From contig CP019169.1 in assembly GCA_001953215.1 (NCBI GenBank), forward strand, positions 4,588,001-4,652,000: DNA of 64,000 nt. Reading direction: 5' to 3'. Below are positions 8,014 to 16,746 of the stretch, one piece after another. The translations under genes were made by a program, and so were the position numbers. Each line of letters begins with the position of its first letter. Position 1 is the first letter of the stretch. This DNA comes from Betaproteobacteria bacterium GR16-43 (GTDB lineage Bacteria > Pseudomonadota > Gammaproteobacteria > Burkholderiales > Usitatibacteraceae). The notes below the pieces were generated by a model. That model was not told the origin of the DNA, searched no databases, and saw nothing but the letters and a program-made list of their open reading frames with translations.

Positions 8014-9240
8014 ATGAACAAGCATCTCCTTGCAGTCCTCGTCGCCCTGGGCGCCATCATCCCCGCCCACGCTGACGTCATCACCGATTGGAACACCAAG
8101 GTCTCGGAATTCATCACCGAGGCCAAGATGGGCACGCCTCCCGCCGTGCGCGCCATGGCGCTCGTGCAGACGGCCACGTACGAAGCCGTCCGCGCCGCGC
8201 CCCCCGCCGGCTCGATCGATGCCGCCGTGGCCGCGGCGAATCGCGCGACGCTCTTGAAGACCATCCCCGCGGTGCAGGCCTCGATCGAGGCGGCCTATCA
8301 AGCCGCCCTCGCGAAGATCCCCGACGGCCCCACGAAGACAGCGGGCATCATCGTCGGCGAGAAGGCCGCGGCCGCAGTGCTCGCCGCCCGCGCGGACGAA
8401 ATGCCCACCGGGCCCGAGTCCTACCGCCCGCACACGACGCCGGGGATGTATGTCCCCACGGCAGGTGTGGCCGTGCCCGTATGGGGCCAACGCAAGCCCT
8501 GGGCGATGACCAGTGCCTCGCAATTCCGCCCGGGCCCGCCGCCGGCGCTGACGAGCGATGAGTGGACGCGCAACTTCAACGAAGTGAAGGCCATGGGTGG
8601 CCGCGCCAGCACGCAGCGCACGGCCGAGCAATCGGACGTGGCGAAGTTCTGGGAGTACTCGCTGCCGGCGATCTACTGCGGCGTGCTGTCCTCGGTGGCC
8701 AACCAGCCGGGCCGTACGGTCACGCAGAACGCGTACCTCTATGCGACCGCCACGCAGGCGATGGACGATGCGTTGATCTCCGTCTTCGACGCCAAGTACC
8801 AGTACAACTTTTGGCGTCCCGTCACGGCGATTCGCAACGGCGACCAGGATGGCAACAACGCGACCGACCGCGATGCGGCGTGGAATACCTTCGTCGACAC
8901 CCCGATGCATCCGGAATACCCGAGCGCGCACGGCTCGATCGCGGGCGCGGTGGGCGCGGTGCTCAAGGCCGAGATCGGCAATGGCCCCACACCGATGCTC
9001 GTGACCTCGAGCCCGACGCTGAAGGGCGCCACGCGACAGTGGTCGTCGATCGACGCGTTCGTGAAGGAAGTCGGCGATGCGCGCGTCTGGGCCGGCCTGC
9101 ACTATCGCGTCTCGACCGACGTGGGCGCGGCGATGGGCAAGAAGATCGGCGAGATGGCCGCGAAGCGCGACCAGCCTCGCCTTGTCACGGCTCGCTGCCA
9201 CTTCGATTGCGAGCAAGTGGTGGGGTACTCGGCCCGCTAG
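8014..9240 (+). CDS. Vanadium-dependent haloperoxidase/PAP2-type phosphatase, secreted
   Basis: 408 residues with a signal peptide (MNKHLLAVLVALGAIIPAHA). The vanadate/phosphate-binding residues are in order: Lys261 and Arg268 (KYQYNFWRP), the PSAHGS loop with Ser304 and His306, and Arg357 with His363 (ARVWAGLHYRVSTD). This is the pattern shared by vanadium haloperoxidases and PAP2 phosphatases. Length and the YQYNFWRP motif favour the bacterial haloperoxidase-like group, which acts in the periplasm. Halide use cannot be judged from sequence. Confidence 0.85.
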   Translation: MNKHLLAVLVALGAIIPAHADVITDWNTKVSEFITEAKMGTPPAVRAMALVQTATYEAVRAAPPAGSIDAAVAAANRATLLKTIPAVQASIEAAYQAALAKIPDGPTKTAGIIVGEKAAAAVLAARADEMPTGPESYRPHTTPGMYVPTAGVAVPVWGQRKPWAMTSASQFRPGPPPALTSDEWTRNFNEVKAMGGRASTQRTAEQSDVAKFWEYSLPAIYCGVLSSVANQPGRTVTQNAYLYATATQAMDDALISVFDAKYQYNFWRPVTAIRNGDQDGNNATDRDAAWNTFVDTPMHPEYPSAHGSIAGAVGAVLKAEIGNGPTPMLVTSSPTLKGATRQWSSIDAFVKEVGDARVWAGLHYRVSTDVGAAMGKKIGEMAAKRDQPRLVTARCHFDCEQVVGYSAR

Positions 9241-9250
9241 GCGATTCGCC

Positions 9251-9841
9251 TTAGCTCACCCACATCTGCGCCGAGTCGATGACGATCCACTCTCCGCCCC
9301 GCTCCTCGAGCAGGAAGATCATGCCGGACCCGCACAAGGGCCCGCATGAGGTGCCGGCGTACAGCAATGCCTGTTTTCCGTCGTAGGCGACGGGGGACAC
9401 CCTCAGCAGTATGTCGGTCGAGTACTTCGTCCTGAAGCGGCTCCATCCATCACTGTCCGAACGGAACAGGGCCGCCAGTTCTTCTTGCGATGCGAAAACG
9501 AGCGGGGGGCCCACGGCTTCGGCCAGCCTCTCCCTCGCCACCGGATGCTCGACTTTCGCATTCTCGACGAATGAGTCCAGCAGGGCGTCGCCGGCCTTGC
9601 CGAAACGCCGGCGCACGCTCGTGCGCGCCTCTGCCGCCTCGCCGAAGAATATCTCGTCGATCGTGGCCGTTCGATCATGAGCCACCAGTACGCGGCCTGG
9701 CGGTCGCTCGCCTGCCGCCTTGAATACCGCCGAATAGACCGCCTGATCGCGATTTCCCGCCGGCCAGTCGCAGCCGCCGAGGGCGAGCGCGCTCGCGAGC
9801 AACATGACGATCCAGGCAATGCTCGCCACGAGAAGTCTCAC
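9251..9841 (-). CDS. Predicted lipoprotein, unknown function
   Basis: 196 residues. The N-terminus is a lipoprotein signal with lipobox LGGC (Cys24). The mature protein carries acidic helices and a C-terminal pair of cysteines in TSCGPLCGSGM followed by strands IFLLEERGGEWIVIDSAQM. I do not recognise the family; the ending resembles small periplasmic proteins that fold around a disulfide. It lies 5 bp downstream of the glutathione transferase gene on the same strand, so they are probably co-transcribed. Confidence 0.6.
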   Translation of the reverse strand: MRLLVASIAWIVMLLASALALGGCDWPAGNRDQAVYSAVFKAAGERPPGRVLVAHDRTATIDEIFFGEAAEARTSVRRRFGKAGDALLDSFVENAKVEHPVARERLAEAVGPPLVFASQEELAALFRSDSDGWSRFRTKYSTDILLRVSPVAYDGKQALLYAGTSCGPLCGSGMIFLLEERGGEWIVIDSAQMWVS

Positions 9842-9846
9842 GACAC

Positions 9847-10512
9847 CTATCCCGGGATCACCGCTGGTCCGTTCTTCTCGAGCGCGCGGCGGAATGCCTC
9901 ACGTTCGTGCGCGCGCTCCAGCCATGCCGCCAGCCTCGGCCGTCCTTCGAGACCGATGCGCACGGCGGCCGCCTCCAGCGGGTAGCTCATCTGGATATCG
10001 GCGACGGTGAACATCTCGCCGGCGAACCAGGGGCCTTTGGCGAGCTCGGCCTCGAGGAAGTCGAGGTTCTCCTTCGCCTTGGGCATCACGTAGGTCTTCA
10101 GCACCTTCGCCGAGATCGACTTCGCGACGAAGCGGATGGGCAACGGAACGCGCGACGGAATCCGGCTGAAGAGGAACTTGAGGAACAAGGGCGGCATGAG
10201 CGAGCCCTCGGCGTAATGCATCCAGTAGAGGTAGCGCACGCGTTCAGGCGTACTGGCCTCGGGGCGGAATCGCCCGTTGCCGTAGCGATCGACGAGGTAC
10301 TCGAGGATGGCGCCCGACTCGGCGAGCGTGAGGCCTCCATCGACGATCACGGGCGACTTGCCGAGCGGATGCACCTTGCGCAGCGACGCGGGTGCCAGCA
10401 TCGTCGCCGGGTCTCGATCGTAGCGGACGATTTCGTATTCGAGACCCAGCTCCTCCAGCGCCCACAGCACGCGCAGCGAACGGGACTTTTCGAGATGGTG
10501 GACGGTGATCAT
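9847..10512 (-). CDS. Glutathione S-transferase
   Basis: 221 residues. The N-terminal thioredoxin-like domain starts MITVHHLEKSRSLRVLWALE with Ser11 in the SRSLR position used for glutathione activation, and contains the cis-proline segment GKSPVIVD and the ESGAILEYLV helix. A helical C-terminal domain follows. ATG 10512 is used because further upstream codons lie in the preceding gene; the gap to the metallo-hydrolase gene is only 4 bp, which supports one operon. The substrate is unknown. Confidence 0.88.
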   Translation of the reverse strand: MITVHHLEKSRSLRVLWALEELGLEYEIVRYDRDPATMLAPASLRKVHPLGKSPVIVDGGLTLAESGAILEYLVDRYGNGRFRPEASTPERVRYLYWMHYAEGSLMPPLFLKFLFSRIPSRVPLPIRFVAKSISAKVLKTYVMPKAKENLDFLEAELAKGPWFAGEMFTVADIQMSYPLEAAAVRIGLEGRPRLAAWLERAHEREAFRRALEKNGPAVIPG

Positions 10513-10516
10513 GCGA

Positions 10517-11476
10517 TCAGCAGCCCGCCGTGCATTTCCCCGCGGCGTCGAACTCCATCGTCTTGCCGGACAGCGGAATGTGCGCGGGCACCTTGATGGC
10601 CTTGATGAACGCTTCCGTCTTGCTGCCCGGGCGCACCTTGCCGTCCACGGTGCCGACCTCATTCGCGTGCGAAGGGATCACGGACGCGGGCTTCACGAGG
10701 TCGTTGATCACGTAGGCCGCTTCCGCCGGGCCGGTGGTGAAGCCGTCGCCGATGTTCATGACGGCGAGCTTGGCGCCGTAGTGGCCGCGCACGACGAGAT
10801 CCTGGTCGGCCGTGATGCCGGTGTCGCCGGACAGATAAACCACGAGCCCGTTGCTGAACTTGAGGACGTAGCCCGTCGCCAGGCCCACGTCGCCCGCGAT
10901 GCCCGCTTCCTTCATGGCCTTGCCGAGTTCACCGCCGATGTAATCCGGATCGACGCCGTTGCTGTGCAGCGCCGCGACCGTCGCGATCCGCACGCCACTC
11001 ACCAGCACGCTGCCGCCGAAGCGCGCGAGGATCGAATTCGCGGGATTGCCGTTGTTGGCCTTCAGCTTCGCCGCGAAGAACGGCGGCATCTCGCTGCCGG
11101 TGACGATCTTCGAGTTCTTGGCGAGCGCGATGTTGACCGCGCTCGAGTTGGGCATCGCCGAAACCGACATGTCCGGCTTGTCGCACGCGCCCGAGTTCGG
11201 CGCCTTGTTGTGCGCGTTGCCCAGGTGGTCGCCGTGCATGTGGCTCACGAGGATGATGTCGATCTTGCCCAGGCGCGGGTCGGTGGCGCCGGCCACGGTG
11301 CGGCCCGGGTCGTAGAGGATGCGCGTGCCGTTCGGGTCTTCGAAGACGAGCGCACGGTCTTGCGGACAGAATTCGCCGTCGATGCCACCCAGGGGCGTGA
11401 CCTTCACGGTCTGGGCGAACGTAGGAAGGGCAAACAGGCCGCCGAGGATGGCGAGGGCTGCGATGGGCTTGTTCAT
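10517..11476 (-). CDS. Secreted MBL-fold metallo-hydrolase
   Basis: 319 residues with a signal peptide (MNKPIAALAILGGLFALPTF, cleavage at AQ). The zinc motif is SHMHGDH (His79, His81, Asp83, His84), followed by a YLSGDTGIT strand with the bridging aspartate and a late ALA-type SHANEVGT histidine. This matches the UlaG/L-ascorbate-lactonase-like MBL branch more than true beta-lactamases. ATG 11476 follows GGAGG at a good distance. It forms a minus-strand run with the transferase and lipoprotein genes downstream. Confidence 0.8.
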   Translation of the reverse strand: MNKPIAALAILGGLFALPTFAQTVKVTPLGGIDGEFCPQDRALVFEDPNGTRILYDPGRTVAGATDPRLGKIDIILVSHMHGDHLGNAHNKAPNSGACDKPDMSVSAMPNSSAVNIALAKNSKIVTGSEMPPFFAAKLKANNGNPANSILARFGGSVLVSGVRIATVAALHSNGVDPDYIGGELGKAMKEAGIAGDVGLATGYVLKFSNGLVVYLSGDTGITADQDLVVRGHYGAKLAVMNIGDGFTTGPAEAAYVINDLVKPASVIPSHANEVGTVDGKVRPGSKTEAFIKAIKVPAHIPLSGKTMEFDAAGKCTAGC

Positions 11477-11493
11477 GGGTATCCTCCGTTGTC

Positions 11494-11853
11494 TTATTGG
11501 ATCTTCCGGTACTCGGCGGTGTTGCCGGTCTTCGGGGACTTGTAGTAGAGCGTCTTCTTGTCGGCCGAGTACTTCATCGGCGTCGTAACCGGGATCTCCT
11601 TGATGTTGATCACCGTGCCGATGCCGTTCTCGTGGACCTTGTACGCGCCATCGTAGCGAAGCTTCTTGTTCGCATCGTAGATGAGGAGTTTTCCGTCCGG
11701 GGTGAACTCCATGTAGTCCTTGGGCTCCTTGTCCGGATCGCGGAAGAGCTCCCACCGGCCGACCAGCCACGCCTCCCCGGTCGCGGCTTCCGGCGGTTGC
11801 AACAACGAGCCGAGGCTCAGCGCCAGGGCCAACGCAAACAGGAACCTCTTCAT
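11494..11853 (-). CDS. Small secreted protein, lipocalin-like pattern
   Basis: 119 residues with a signal peptide (MKRFLFALALALSLGSLLQP). The mature part reads as six or seven short strands, beginning LVGRWELFRD, then YMEFTPDGKLLIYD and LYYKSPKTG. The WxGxW-like opening and repeated FTPDGKL strand resemble small lipocalin-like copper- or ligand-binding proteins of unknown role. No firm family can be named. It lies 17 bp upstream of the MBL hydrolase gene on the same strand. Confidence 0.6.
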   Translation of the reverse strand: MKRFLFALALALSLGSLLQPPEAATGEAWLVGRWELFRDPDKEPKDYMEFTPDGKLLIYDANKKLRYDGAYKVHENGIGTVINIKEIPVTTPMKYSADKKTLYYKSPKTGNTAEYRKIQ

Positions 11854-11924
11854 CTCGCACACCCTCCGCAGTAGGGAGAAACCTATCACGAAGGCAACCA
11901 CAAGCGCGTGGCGAAGAAGCCGTT

Positions 11925-12779
11925 CTAGGAAGGCCCCTGCTTGCGCATGAGCAGCAGCGAGCCCGCGATGAAGTAGACGACGCAGGCCACGCTGCTCTCT
12001 GGACCTTGTGGCCCACCATTCAACCAGCGCGCGCCCTGCGGCACGAGATTCACCACGAGCGACGGAAGACCCACGTCGATGCCGCTCAGCGGCAGGCCGA
12101 AACCCACCCCGAGGATCCAGTTCCACCCCGAGTGCCAACCCATCGCGCCGAGCGTGTTGCCCGTGCGCAGCCTCCACGCGCAGCAGAAGAACGCGAACAG
12201 GAAGAGCGCCAGCCAGTCGAGCCACAGATGCCCGCGCGAGAAGTGCAGCAATGCGAAGAGCGCCGAACTCAGGAGCACGGCGACCGGTACGTTGGCCTTG
12301 CGGGAGAGCGTGCCGAGCAGCCATCCGCGGAAGAGCAACTCTTCCACGCTCGACTGCAATGCGAGGCCCAGCATCAGCATCGCGATGACGAGGAATTCGC
12401 GCGGTGACGCCCACGCGGTGCCCGGCCCCGTCGCCGAATAGCCGCCTACGGCCCAAGTGACACCGACGATCGCGACCATGCTGGCCACGCCGATCGCATA
12501 GCCGCGAAGGTACTTCGGTATCCGGTTGGTTGTCGCAAGCCCGAGGGCTTCGAGCCCTCGCTTCTCGACGAACCGAACCCACGCGACGAGCACGATCAGG
12601 AGCAGGCCGAACGGCACAACCGTGTACGCAACGAGGCCAACGGGATCGACCGGATTGCCCTTCGCGTCGATCGGAACGAAGAGCTCGAGGAGGAACGAGC
12701 CGCCGAGCGCCGTAGCAACGACCATCAACAGGGCGAGCAGGGTGGCGCCGACGGACCAGGCGAGGGGGCGGAGATTCAT
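11925..12779 (-). CDS. CPBP-family intramembrane glutamic protease (Abi/Rce1-like)
   Basis: 284 residues and about eight membrane segments. The three CPBP motifs are present: EELLFRG (Glu146, Glu147, Arg151), the ALLHF motif with His179, and GWHSGWN with His216. Family knowledge: these glutamic proteases cleave prenylated or peptide substrates inside the membrane and in bacteria are often linked to bacteriocin self-immunity. No bacteriocin gene is visible nearby, so the substrate here is unknown. Confidence 0.85.
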   Translation of the reverse strand: MNLRPLAWSVGATLLALLMVVATALGGSFLLELFVPIDAKGNPVDPVGLVAYTVVPFGLLLIVLVAWVRFVEKRGLEALGLATTNRIPKYLRGYAIGVASMVAIVGVTWAVGGYSATGPGTAWASPREFLVIAMLMLGLALQSSVEELLFRGWLLGTLSRKANVPVAVLLSSALFALLHFSRGHLWLDWLALFLFAFFCCAWRLRTGNTLGAMGWHSGWNWILGVGFGLPLSGIDVGLPSLVVNLVPQGARWLNGGPQGPESSVACVVYFIAGSLLLMRKQGPS

Positions 12780-12813
12780 GCAGGTTGGACGCGGGGAGCG
12801 CCCCGTCTGGATT

Positions 12814-13497
12814 TCACTTCACGAGGGTTTTGCAGGCGACCGCGAAGTCGACATGGTAATGCTCGTCGTGGCGCACCCAGGGCTTGCCCTGCATGAACTT
12901 GAGGTTCTGCTTCAGGTACGGACCCCGTGCAGTCCCGAAAAACCGCGGAAGATACGGCTCGTCGAAGATCACCAGCGCAAGGTCGATACCCTTCGAGCGG
13001 GCAGCCAGGTGAAGCTGGTAGAGGTGCTCCGCCAGCGCATCGAAGTCGATCGTGAGGTCGCCGAACGCCGCGTTGCGGTCGAACTCGATGTCATAGCCGA
13101 ACCTGTTCGTCGGCCCTGTGGGAAGTGCGACCGACTTTCCCGCCTTGTCCACGACCGGGACCATGAAGTCGACCGAGAGGCCGTTCTGGTGGGTTCGATG
13201 CGGCTTGATGCGCCCGCCGCCCTTCTAGCCGGACTCGCCGAACACATACACCTTCCCCGGGGCCGCCGTCTCGAGCGCCCGGTAGGCGTTCGCCACGACC
13301 TCGCGAACCACCGAGTGCACGTGCGTGCGCCCCAGCGACACACCGATGGAACTGTACGAGGAGAAATTGGGGCCGGACGATGGGAGCGATACGCCGCCTT
13401 CCAACCGCCCGTTCGCGACCGTGCCGAAGCAGGTGCTCTCGGCCGCGTGCGCCGAGAGCGCGACGAAGGCGATGCAGGCAATCAGTCCCCGCTGCAT
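12814..13497 (-). pseudogene. MepA-like murein endopeptidase (M74) interrupted by an in-frame TAG
   Basis: The frame runs continuously from ATG 13497 to a stop at 12814 except for one TAG at 13227-13225 (codon 91). Before it are a signal peptide (MQRGLIACIAFVALSAHA) and the HVHSVVREVVANAYRAL helix; after it come KGGGRIKPHRTHQNGLSVDF, matching the metal-ligand segment (His and Asp) of penicillin-insensitive endopeptidases, and RHDEHYHVDF, the last ligand region. A tryptophan or similar residue is usual at the stop position, so TGG to TAG is likely. The product is broken unless the stop is read through or is a sequencing error. Confidence 0.8.
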
Positions 13498-13498
13498 C

Positions 13499-13894
13499 TC
13501 ACCCCTTCGTGTCAGGCAGCTTCACCTGCCGAGGCATGACGACGAAGCGATACGGCGTACCCGGAACCGAGTACTCGAAGGACGGAGACTTGGTGAGGTC
13601 GGCAAGCATCGACATTTCCTTGCCCGGCTGCATGGCGCCGCCCTCGAAGAGGGAGAGCTTCACCGCGGTGAGCGAATGCCCCTCGCTGTTCGGGGTTGCG
13701 GCGACGGCAACGACCTTCATCGTCTGGGCGAGTTCCACGGTCACCTCGCGCCCGAATTCACCCACGGCACTGGGCGACGCGACGACCTTTCCATCCTTGA
13801 GCAGGACAACCTTGAAGAGGATCCCGTTCTCGTCGGCCGAGGCCGCGGTGGAAATGAGAAGGGCGACTGCAGCAGCGGCGCATTTGAGTTTCAT
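13499..13894 (-). CDS. Small secreted protein, unknown function
   Basis: 131 residues with a signal peptide (MKLKCAAAAVALLISTAASA). The mature part is beta-rich with one short acidic helix and no cysteine. I do not recognise the family. The text VVLLKDGKVVASPSAVGEFG resembles periplasmic proteins that bind or respond to envelope ligands, but that is not enough for a function. The stop codon is one base from the start of the broken endopeptidase gene, so the two form a pair. Confidence 0.6.
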   Translation of the reverse strand: MKLKCAAAAVALLISTAASADENGILFKVVLLKDGKVVASPSAVGEFGREVTVELAQTMKVVAVAATPNSEGHSLTAVKLSLFEGGAMQPGKEMSMLADLTKSPSFEYSVPGTPYRFVVMPRQVKLPDTKG

Positions 13895-13957
13895 GGCGTC
13901 TCCTGGAGGTGAGTGATGGAACCCGAATTCGATTGCGTCCGCATCAAGTAGTTCAAA

Positions 13958-15091
13958 TCACTGCGCCGGGGTGTAGAGCGCCAGGATTCGATAGGCCAAC
14001 CGAATCCTCGACTCGATCGGAAAACTCCTGTTGGCGAGCACCACGATGCCCACCTTCTTCGAGGGCACGAAGGCCACGTACGCGCCGAATCCGTTGGTGG
14101 AACCCGTCTTGTTGATCCAGACCGCCTCGAGCGGCGGCTGCACCGGATCCAATGCGGTGACCACGTTGCTTTCGAAGAGAACCCTGGCGGAGTTTCCTTC
14201 CAGCAACGTGTCCAGTTCCACCGGGTAACTGTACTGTTCCCAGATCAAGTCCTGCGTCATCGCGCCCAGCTTGAAGTAGCCCACGTGGGTCTCGCCGATT
14301 GCGTAGCGAAGTCTTCGTTCTTCCCGGTCCGGATCCAGGTTCGCTTCGACGAAACGAATGAGGTCGCGGGCGCTGGTCTTCACTCCGTAGGCTTCGGCGG
14401 CGAGGACCCCGGGATTCACGCGGACCGGAGCGCCATCCTTGTTGTAGCCCTGCGCGTAGCGATGCATCTCGCCGGCGGGCACGTTGATGTAGCTGTTGGA
14501 CATGCCGAGCATCGGAAACAGCCGCTGCTCCATCGCAGCCTCGAAAGATATTCCCAGGCTCTTTGCCGCGACCACGCCGAGCAGGCCGATGCTGGGATTG
14601 GCATACGTTCTCTGCGTGCCGGGGGCATGGCTCGGCTTCCACGCCTTGAAGTAGTCCATCAACTGCGCGGTGTCCTGGATGCCGTCGGGAACCTGCAGGG
14701 GGAAACCGCCCGCGGTGTGAGTCGCCAAGTGGATCAACGTCACCTTGTCGAGAGCGCTGCCGCGAAGCTGGGGCAGGAACCTGCCCGGACTATTGGTGAG
14801 CGAAAGATGGCCATCGACCTGCGCGTAGGCCGCCAACGTTGCCGTGAACGTCTTGCTGATCGATCCGATCTCGAAGAGCGTATCGCTCGTGACCCTCTGC
14901 TTCGTGTCCTTCGAGGCGACACCGTAGTTGTAGAACCGCCGCTTGCCGTTCGCCGTCACCGCGATGGCGAGCCCGGGGATGTCGTGCTGCCGCATGACGG
15001 CTTGCGCGGCTTCTTCCACCATCCCATCGACGTCGGCCTGCGCGGCTGAGGCGCCGACAACCAACAACGCCGCGACGATCCAGGCCTTCAT
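13958..15091 (-). CDS. ampC: Class C (AmpC-type) beta-lactamase/serine hydrolase
   Basis: 377 residues with a signal peptide (MKAWIVAALLVVGASAAQA). All three class C signatures are in place: S77-I-S-K80 in EIGSISKTFTA, Y163-A-N165 in RTYANPS, and K328-T-G330 in WINKTGSTNGFGAYVAF. The length is normal. It probably hydrolyses cephalosporins in the periplasm, though some close relatives are esterases. No ampR neighbours it; instead the start overlaps the stop of a heme-binding-barrel gene by four bases, downstream of a MerR regulator. Confidence 0.92.
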   Translation of the reverse strand: MKAWIVAALLVVGASAAQADVDGMVEEAAQAVMRQHDIPGLAIAVTANGKRRFYNYGVASKDTKQRVTSDTLFEIGSISKTFTATLAAYAQVDGHLSLTNSPGRFLPQLRGSALDKVTLIHLATHTAGGFPLQVPDGIQDTAQLMDYFKAWKPSHAPGTQRTYANPSIGLLGVVAAKSLGISFEAAMEQRLFPMLGMSNSYINVPAGEMHRYAQGYNKDGAPVRVNPGVLAAEAYGVKTSARDLIRFVEANLDPDREERRLRYAIGETHVGYFKLGAMTQDLIWEQYSYPVELDTLLEGNSARVLFESNVVTALDPVQPPLEAVWINKTGSTNGFGAYVAFVPSKKVGIVVLANRSFPIESRIRLAYRILALYTPAQ

Positions 15092-15720
15092 TCCCGCGCG
15101 GTGGGGTTGAGGGTCGGCTCCCCAATCTTCCGGAGCGTGTTGCGATCCGTGTGGTGGAAGGGCTCCTTCTGGTCCGGGATGATCAGCACCGTATCCAGTT
15201 CATACGACCACGTTCCATCGGCGTTGATCGTCACCGTGATGATGTAGCGCTCCGTCTTGAAGGCGTACTCCAGGAACGGGTTCGACACGATGCCGTTCGT
15301 GAGCGAGCCACGCACCGCTTCGAGACGAAACGTCTTCGCATCGGGGGCGGCCTTGCCGACGGCCATCGCCACTTGGCCGCGCGGGATCGAGAGCGTCTGC
15401 ATCAGCGCGCCCGTCGCGGGTTCCCAGAGCCAGTAGCCGACCTGGTCGTGGAAGGTCTCGGGATCGTCGGGCTTGAAGATCTGCGTGTGATAGCGCAACC
15501 CGTAGAACAGTTGCGGCCCGTTGGCCTGCGCATCGATCGGCTGCAGCTCCATGCGCTCGATGTAGGCCTGCTTCTCGGGGCCGTCGGCCTTCGGCGCGGT
15601 GTCGAGGCCGCGCGAGCTGGTCCAGATGCCGGCCATCGGGCGGAGCGGGCCGAGGTTGGCGAGCGTGTCGGTTTCCGGCTCGGCTTCGGTGTAGATGTCC
15701 TTGGGAAAGTTCTCGCTCAT
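15088..15720 (-). CDS. FABP-like/heme-binding beta-barrel protein (nitrobindin type)
   Basis: 210 residues, cytoplasmic. The N-terminal LGPLRPMAGIWTSSRGLD, the middle YHTQIFKPDDPETFHDQVGYW and the strand-rich C-terminus match the nitrobindin/THAP4-like ten-strand barrel family, where a histidine can hold heme. ATG 15720 overlaps the stop of the MerR gene by four bases (ATGA), and its stop overlaps the beta-lactamase start. Heme binding is inferred from family, and the proximal histidine cannot be assigned with certainty. Confidence 0.7.
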   Translation of the reverse strand: MSENFPKDIYTEAEPETDTLANLGPLRPMAGIWTSSRGLDTAPKADGPEKQAYIERMELQPIDAQANGPQLFYGLRYHTQIFKPDDPETFHDQVGYWLWEPATGALMQTLSIPRGQVAMAVGKAAPDAKTFRLEAVRGSLTNGIVSNPFLEYAFKTERYIITVTINADGTWSYELDTVLIIPDQKEPFHHTDRNTLRKIGEPTLNPTARE

Positions 15721-16160
15721 TTCGCGCGCTCCGGTCCAGGTTTGCGTTTTGCGACGGGCTTGGCCCGCGCTCCGATCACCCCCGACGCGGCGGCTCCCAG
15801 GAGGCGGCGGAACTTGGGGCATTCCATGTGGCTGCGGGCCGGGCAAACGGCCGCGTGCTTCAGCCCATCGCGCATGGCGGTGAGCTTGCGGATCGTCCGG
15901 TCGAGTTCGTCCGCCTTGGTGGCGAGCATCTGGCGATCGACGCGCGGCTTTCCGTCGGGGGCGAACATGCGCGCGGTCTCCTCGAGCGTGAAACCCGCGG
16001 CCCTGCCGAGCGCGATCAACGCGAGCCGGTCGAGCACGACCGGGCCGAACGTCCGGCGCAATCCATGCCGGCCGGTGGAGGCGATCAGACCCTTTTCCTC
16101 GTAGAACCGCAGCGTCGAAGCCGGTACGCCGGTCCTCCGGGCTACCTCGGCGATGTCCAT
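15717..16160 (-). CDS. MerR-family regulator
   Basis: 147 residues. The N-terminal winged helix (MDIAEVARRTGVPASTLRFY) and YEEKGLIAS wing are standard MerR. A dimerisation helix follows and the tail has two cysteines (AVCPARSHMEC) that could sense metal or redox change; the basic end resembles neither CueR nor SoxR exactly. ATG 16160 follows GGGGT. It heads an operon with the heme-barrel protein and beta-lactamase and is divergent from a DUF2938 gene across a MerR-type operator. Confidence 0.9.
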   Translation of the reverse strand: MDIAEVARRTGVPASTLRFYEEKGLIASTGRHGLRRTFGPVVLDRLALIALGRAAGFTLEETARMFAPDGKPRVDRQMLATKADELDRTIRKLTAMRDGLKHAAVCPARSHMECPKFRRLLGAAASGVIGARAKPVAKRKPGPERAK

Positions 16161-16170
16161 GAAATACCCC

Positions 16171-16201
16171 TTGACTTCAAGTTGACTTGAAGTGGCACTG
16201 T
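16171..16201 (+). promoter_or_regulatory. MerR-type promoter/operator
   Basis: TTGACT (16171-16176) and CACTGT (16196-16201) are separated by 19 bases, the stretched spacing activated by MerR proteins. The spacer holds the perfect inverted repeat CTTCAAGT-TG-ACTTGAAG (16175-16192). It lies between the MerR gene and the divergent DUF2938 gene, so the regulator probably controls both directions. Confidence 0.85.
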
Positions 16202-16229
16202 GCATCATCAGAAACCCGAAGGCAAGGCG

Positions 16230-16733
16230 ATGGACACGATCAAGGACTACGCAATGCATGCAGCAATCCTCGGGGCCGGCGCGACCGCGCTGGTCGATCT
16301 CTGGGCCGTCGCGCGCAAGCAATTCCTGGGCACGCCGCTCCCGAACTACGGCCTGGTGGGCCGCTGGATCGCCTACTTCCCGCGCGGCCGGTTTCGTCAC
16401 GACTCGATCGCCGCATCGTGCCCGCTGCCGGGCGAACATTGGGTCGGCTGGATCGCCCACTACGCGATCGGCATCTCGTTCGCGGCGCTGCTTCTCGCCA
16501 TCCAGGGGATCGGTTGGATCGCGCACCCGACCCTCGCACCGGCGCTCGCCGTCGGAATCGCAACCGTGGCCGCGCCCTTCCTGCTCATGCAACCGGGCAT
16601 GGGCGCCGGGATCGCAGCGAGCCGCACGCCACGCCCCACCGCGGCTCGCATCCAGAGCCTCGTGACCCACACGGTGTTCGGCCTTGGCCTCTATGCGGCC
16701 GGCCGCACCGCCAGCATCTTCCTCAACTACTGA
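16230..16733 (+). CDS. DUF2938 integral membrane protein
   Basis: 167 residues and four membrane segments. The opening AGATALVDLWAVARKQFLG, the PNYGLVGRW turn, and PLPGEHWVGWIAHYAIGI match DUF2938, a family of unknown function often beside MerR regulators. ATG 16230 is chosen; an upstream in-frame ATG at 16200 sits inside the -10 region of the MerR-type promoter. It is 13 bp upstream of a DUF2798 gene and is presumably induced by the MerR protein. Confidence 0.8.
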   Translation: MDTIKDYAMHAAILGAGATALVDLWAVARKQFLGTPLPNYGLVGRWIAYFPRGRFRHDSIAASCPLPGEHWVGWIAHYAIGISFAALLLAIQGIGWIAHPTLAPALAVGIATVAAPFLLMQPGMGAGIAASRTPRPTAARIQSLVTHTVFGLGLYAAGRTASIFLNY

Positions 16734-16746
16734 AAAGGAGCTTCAA

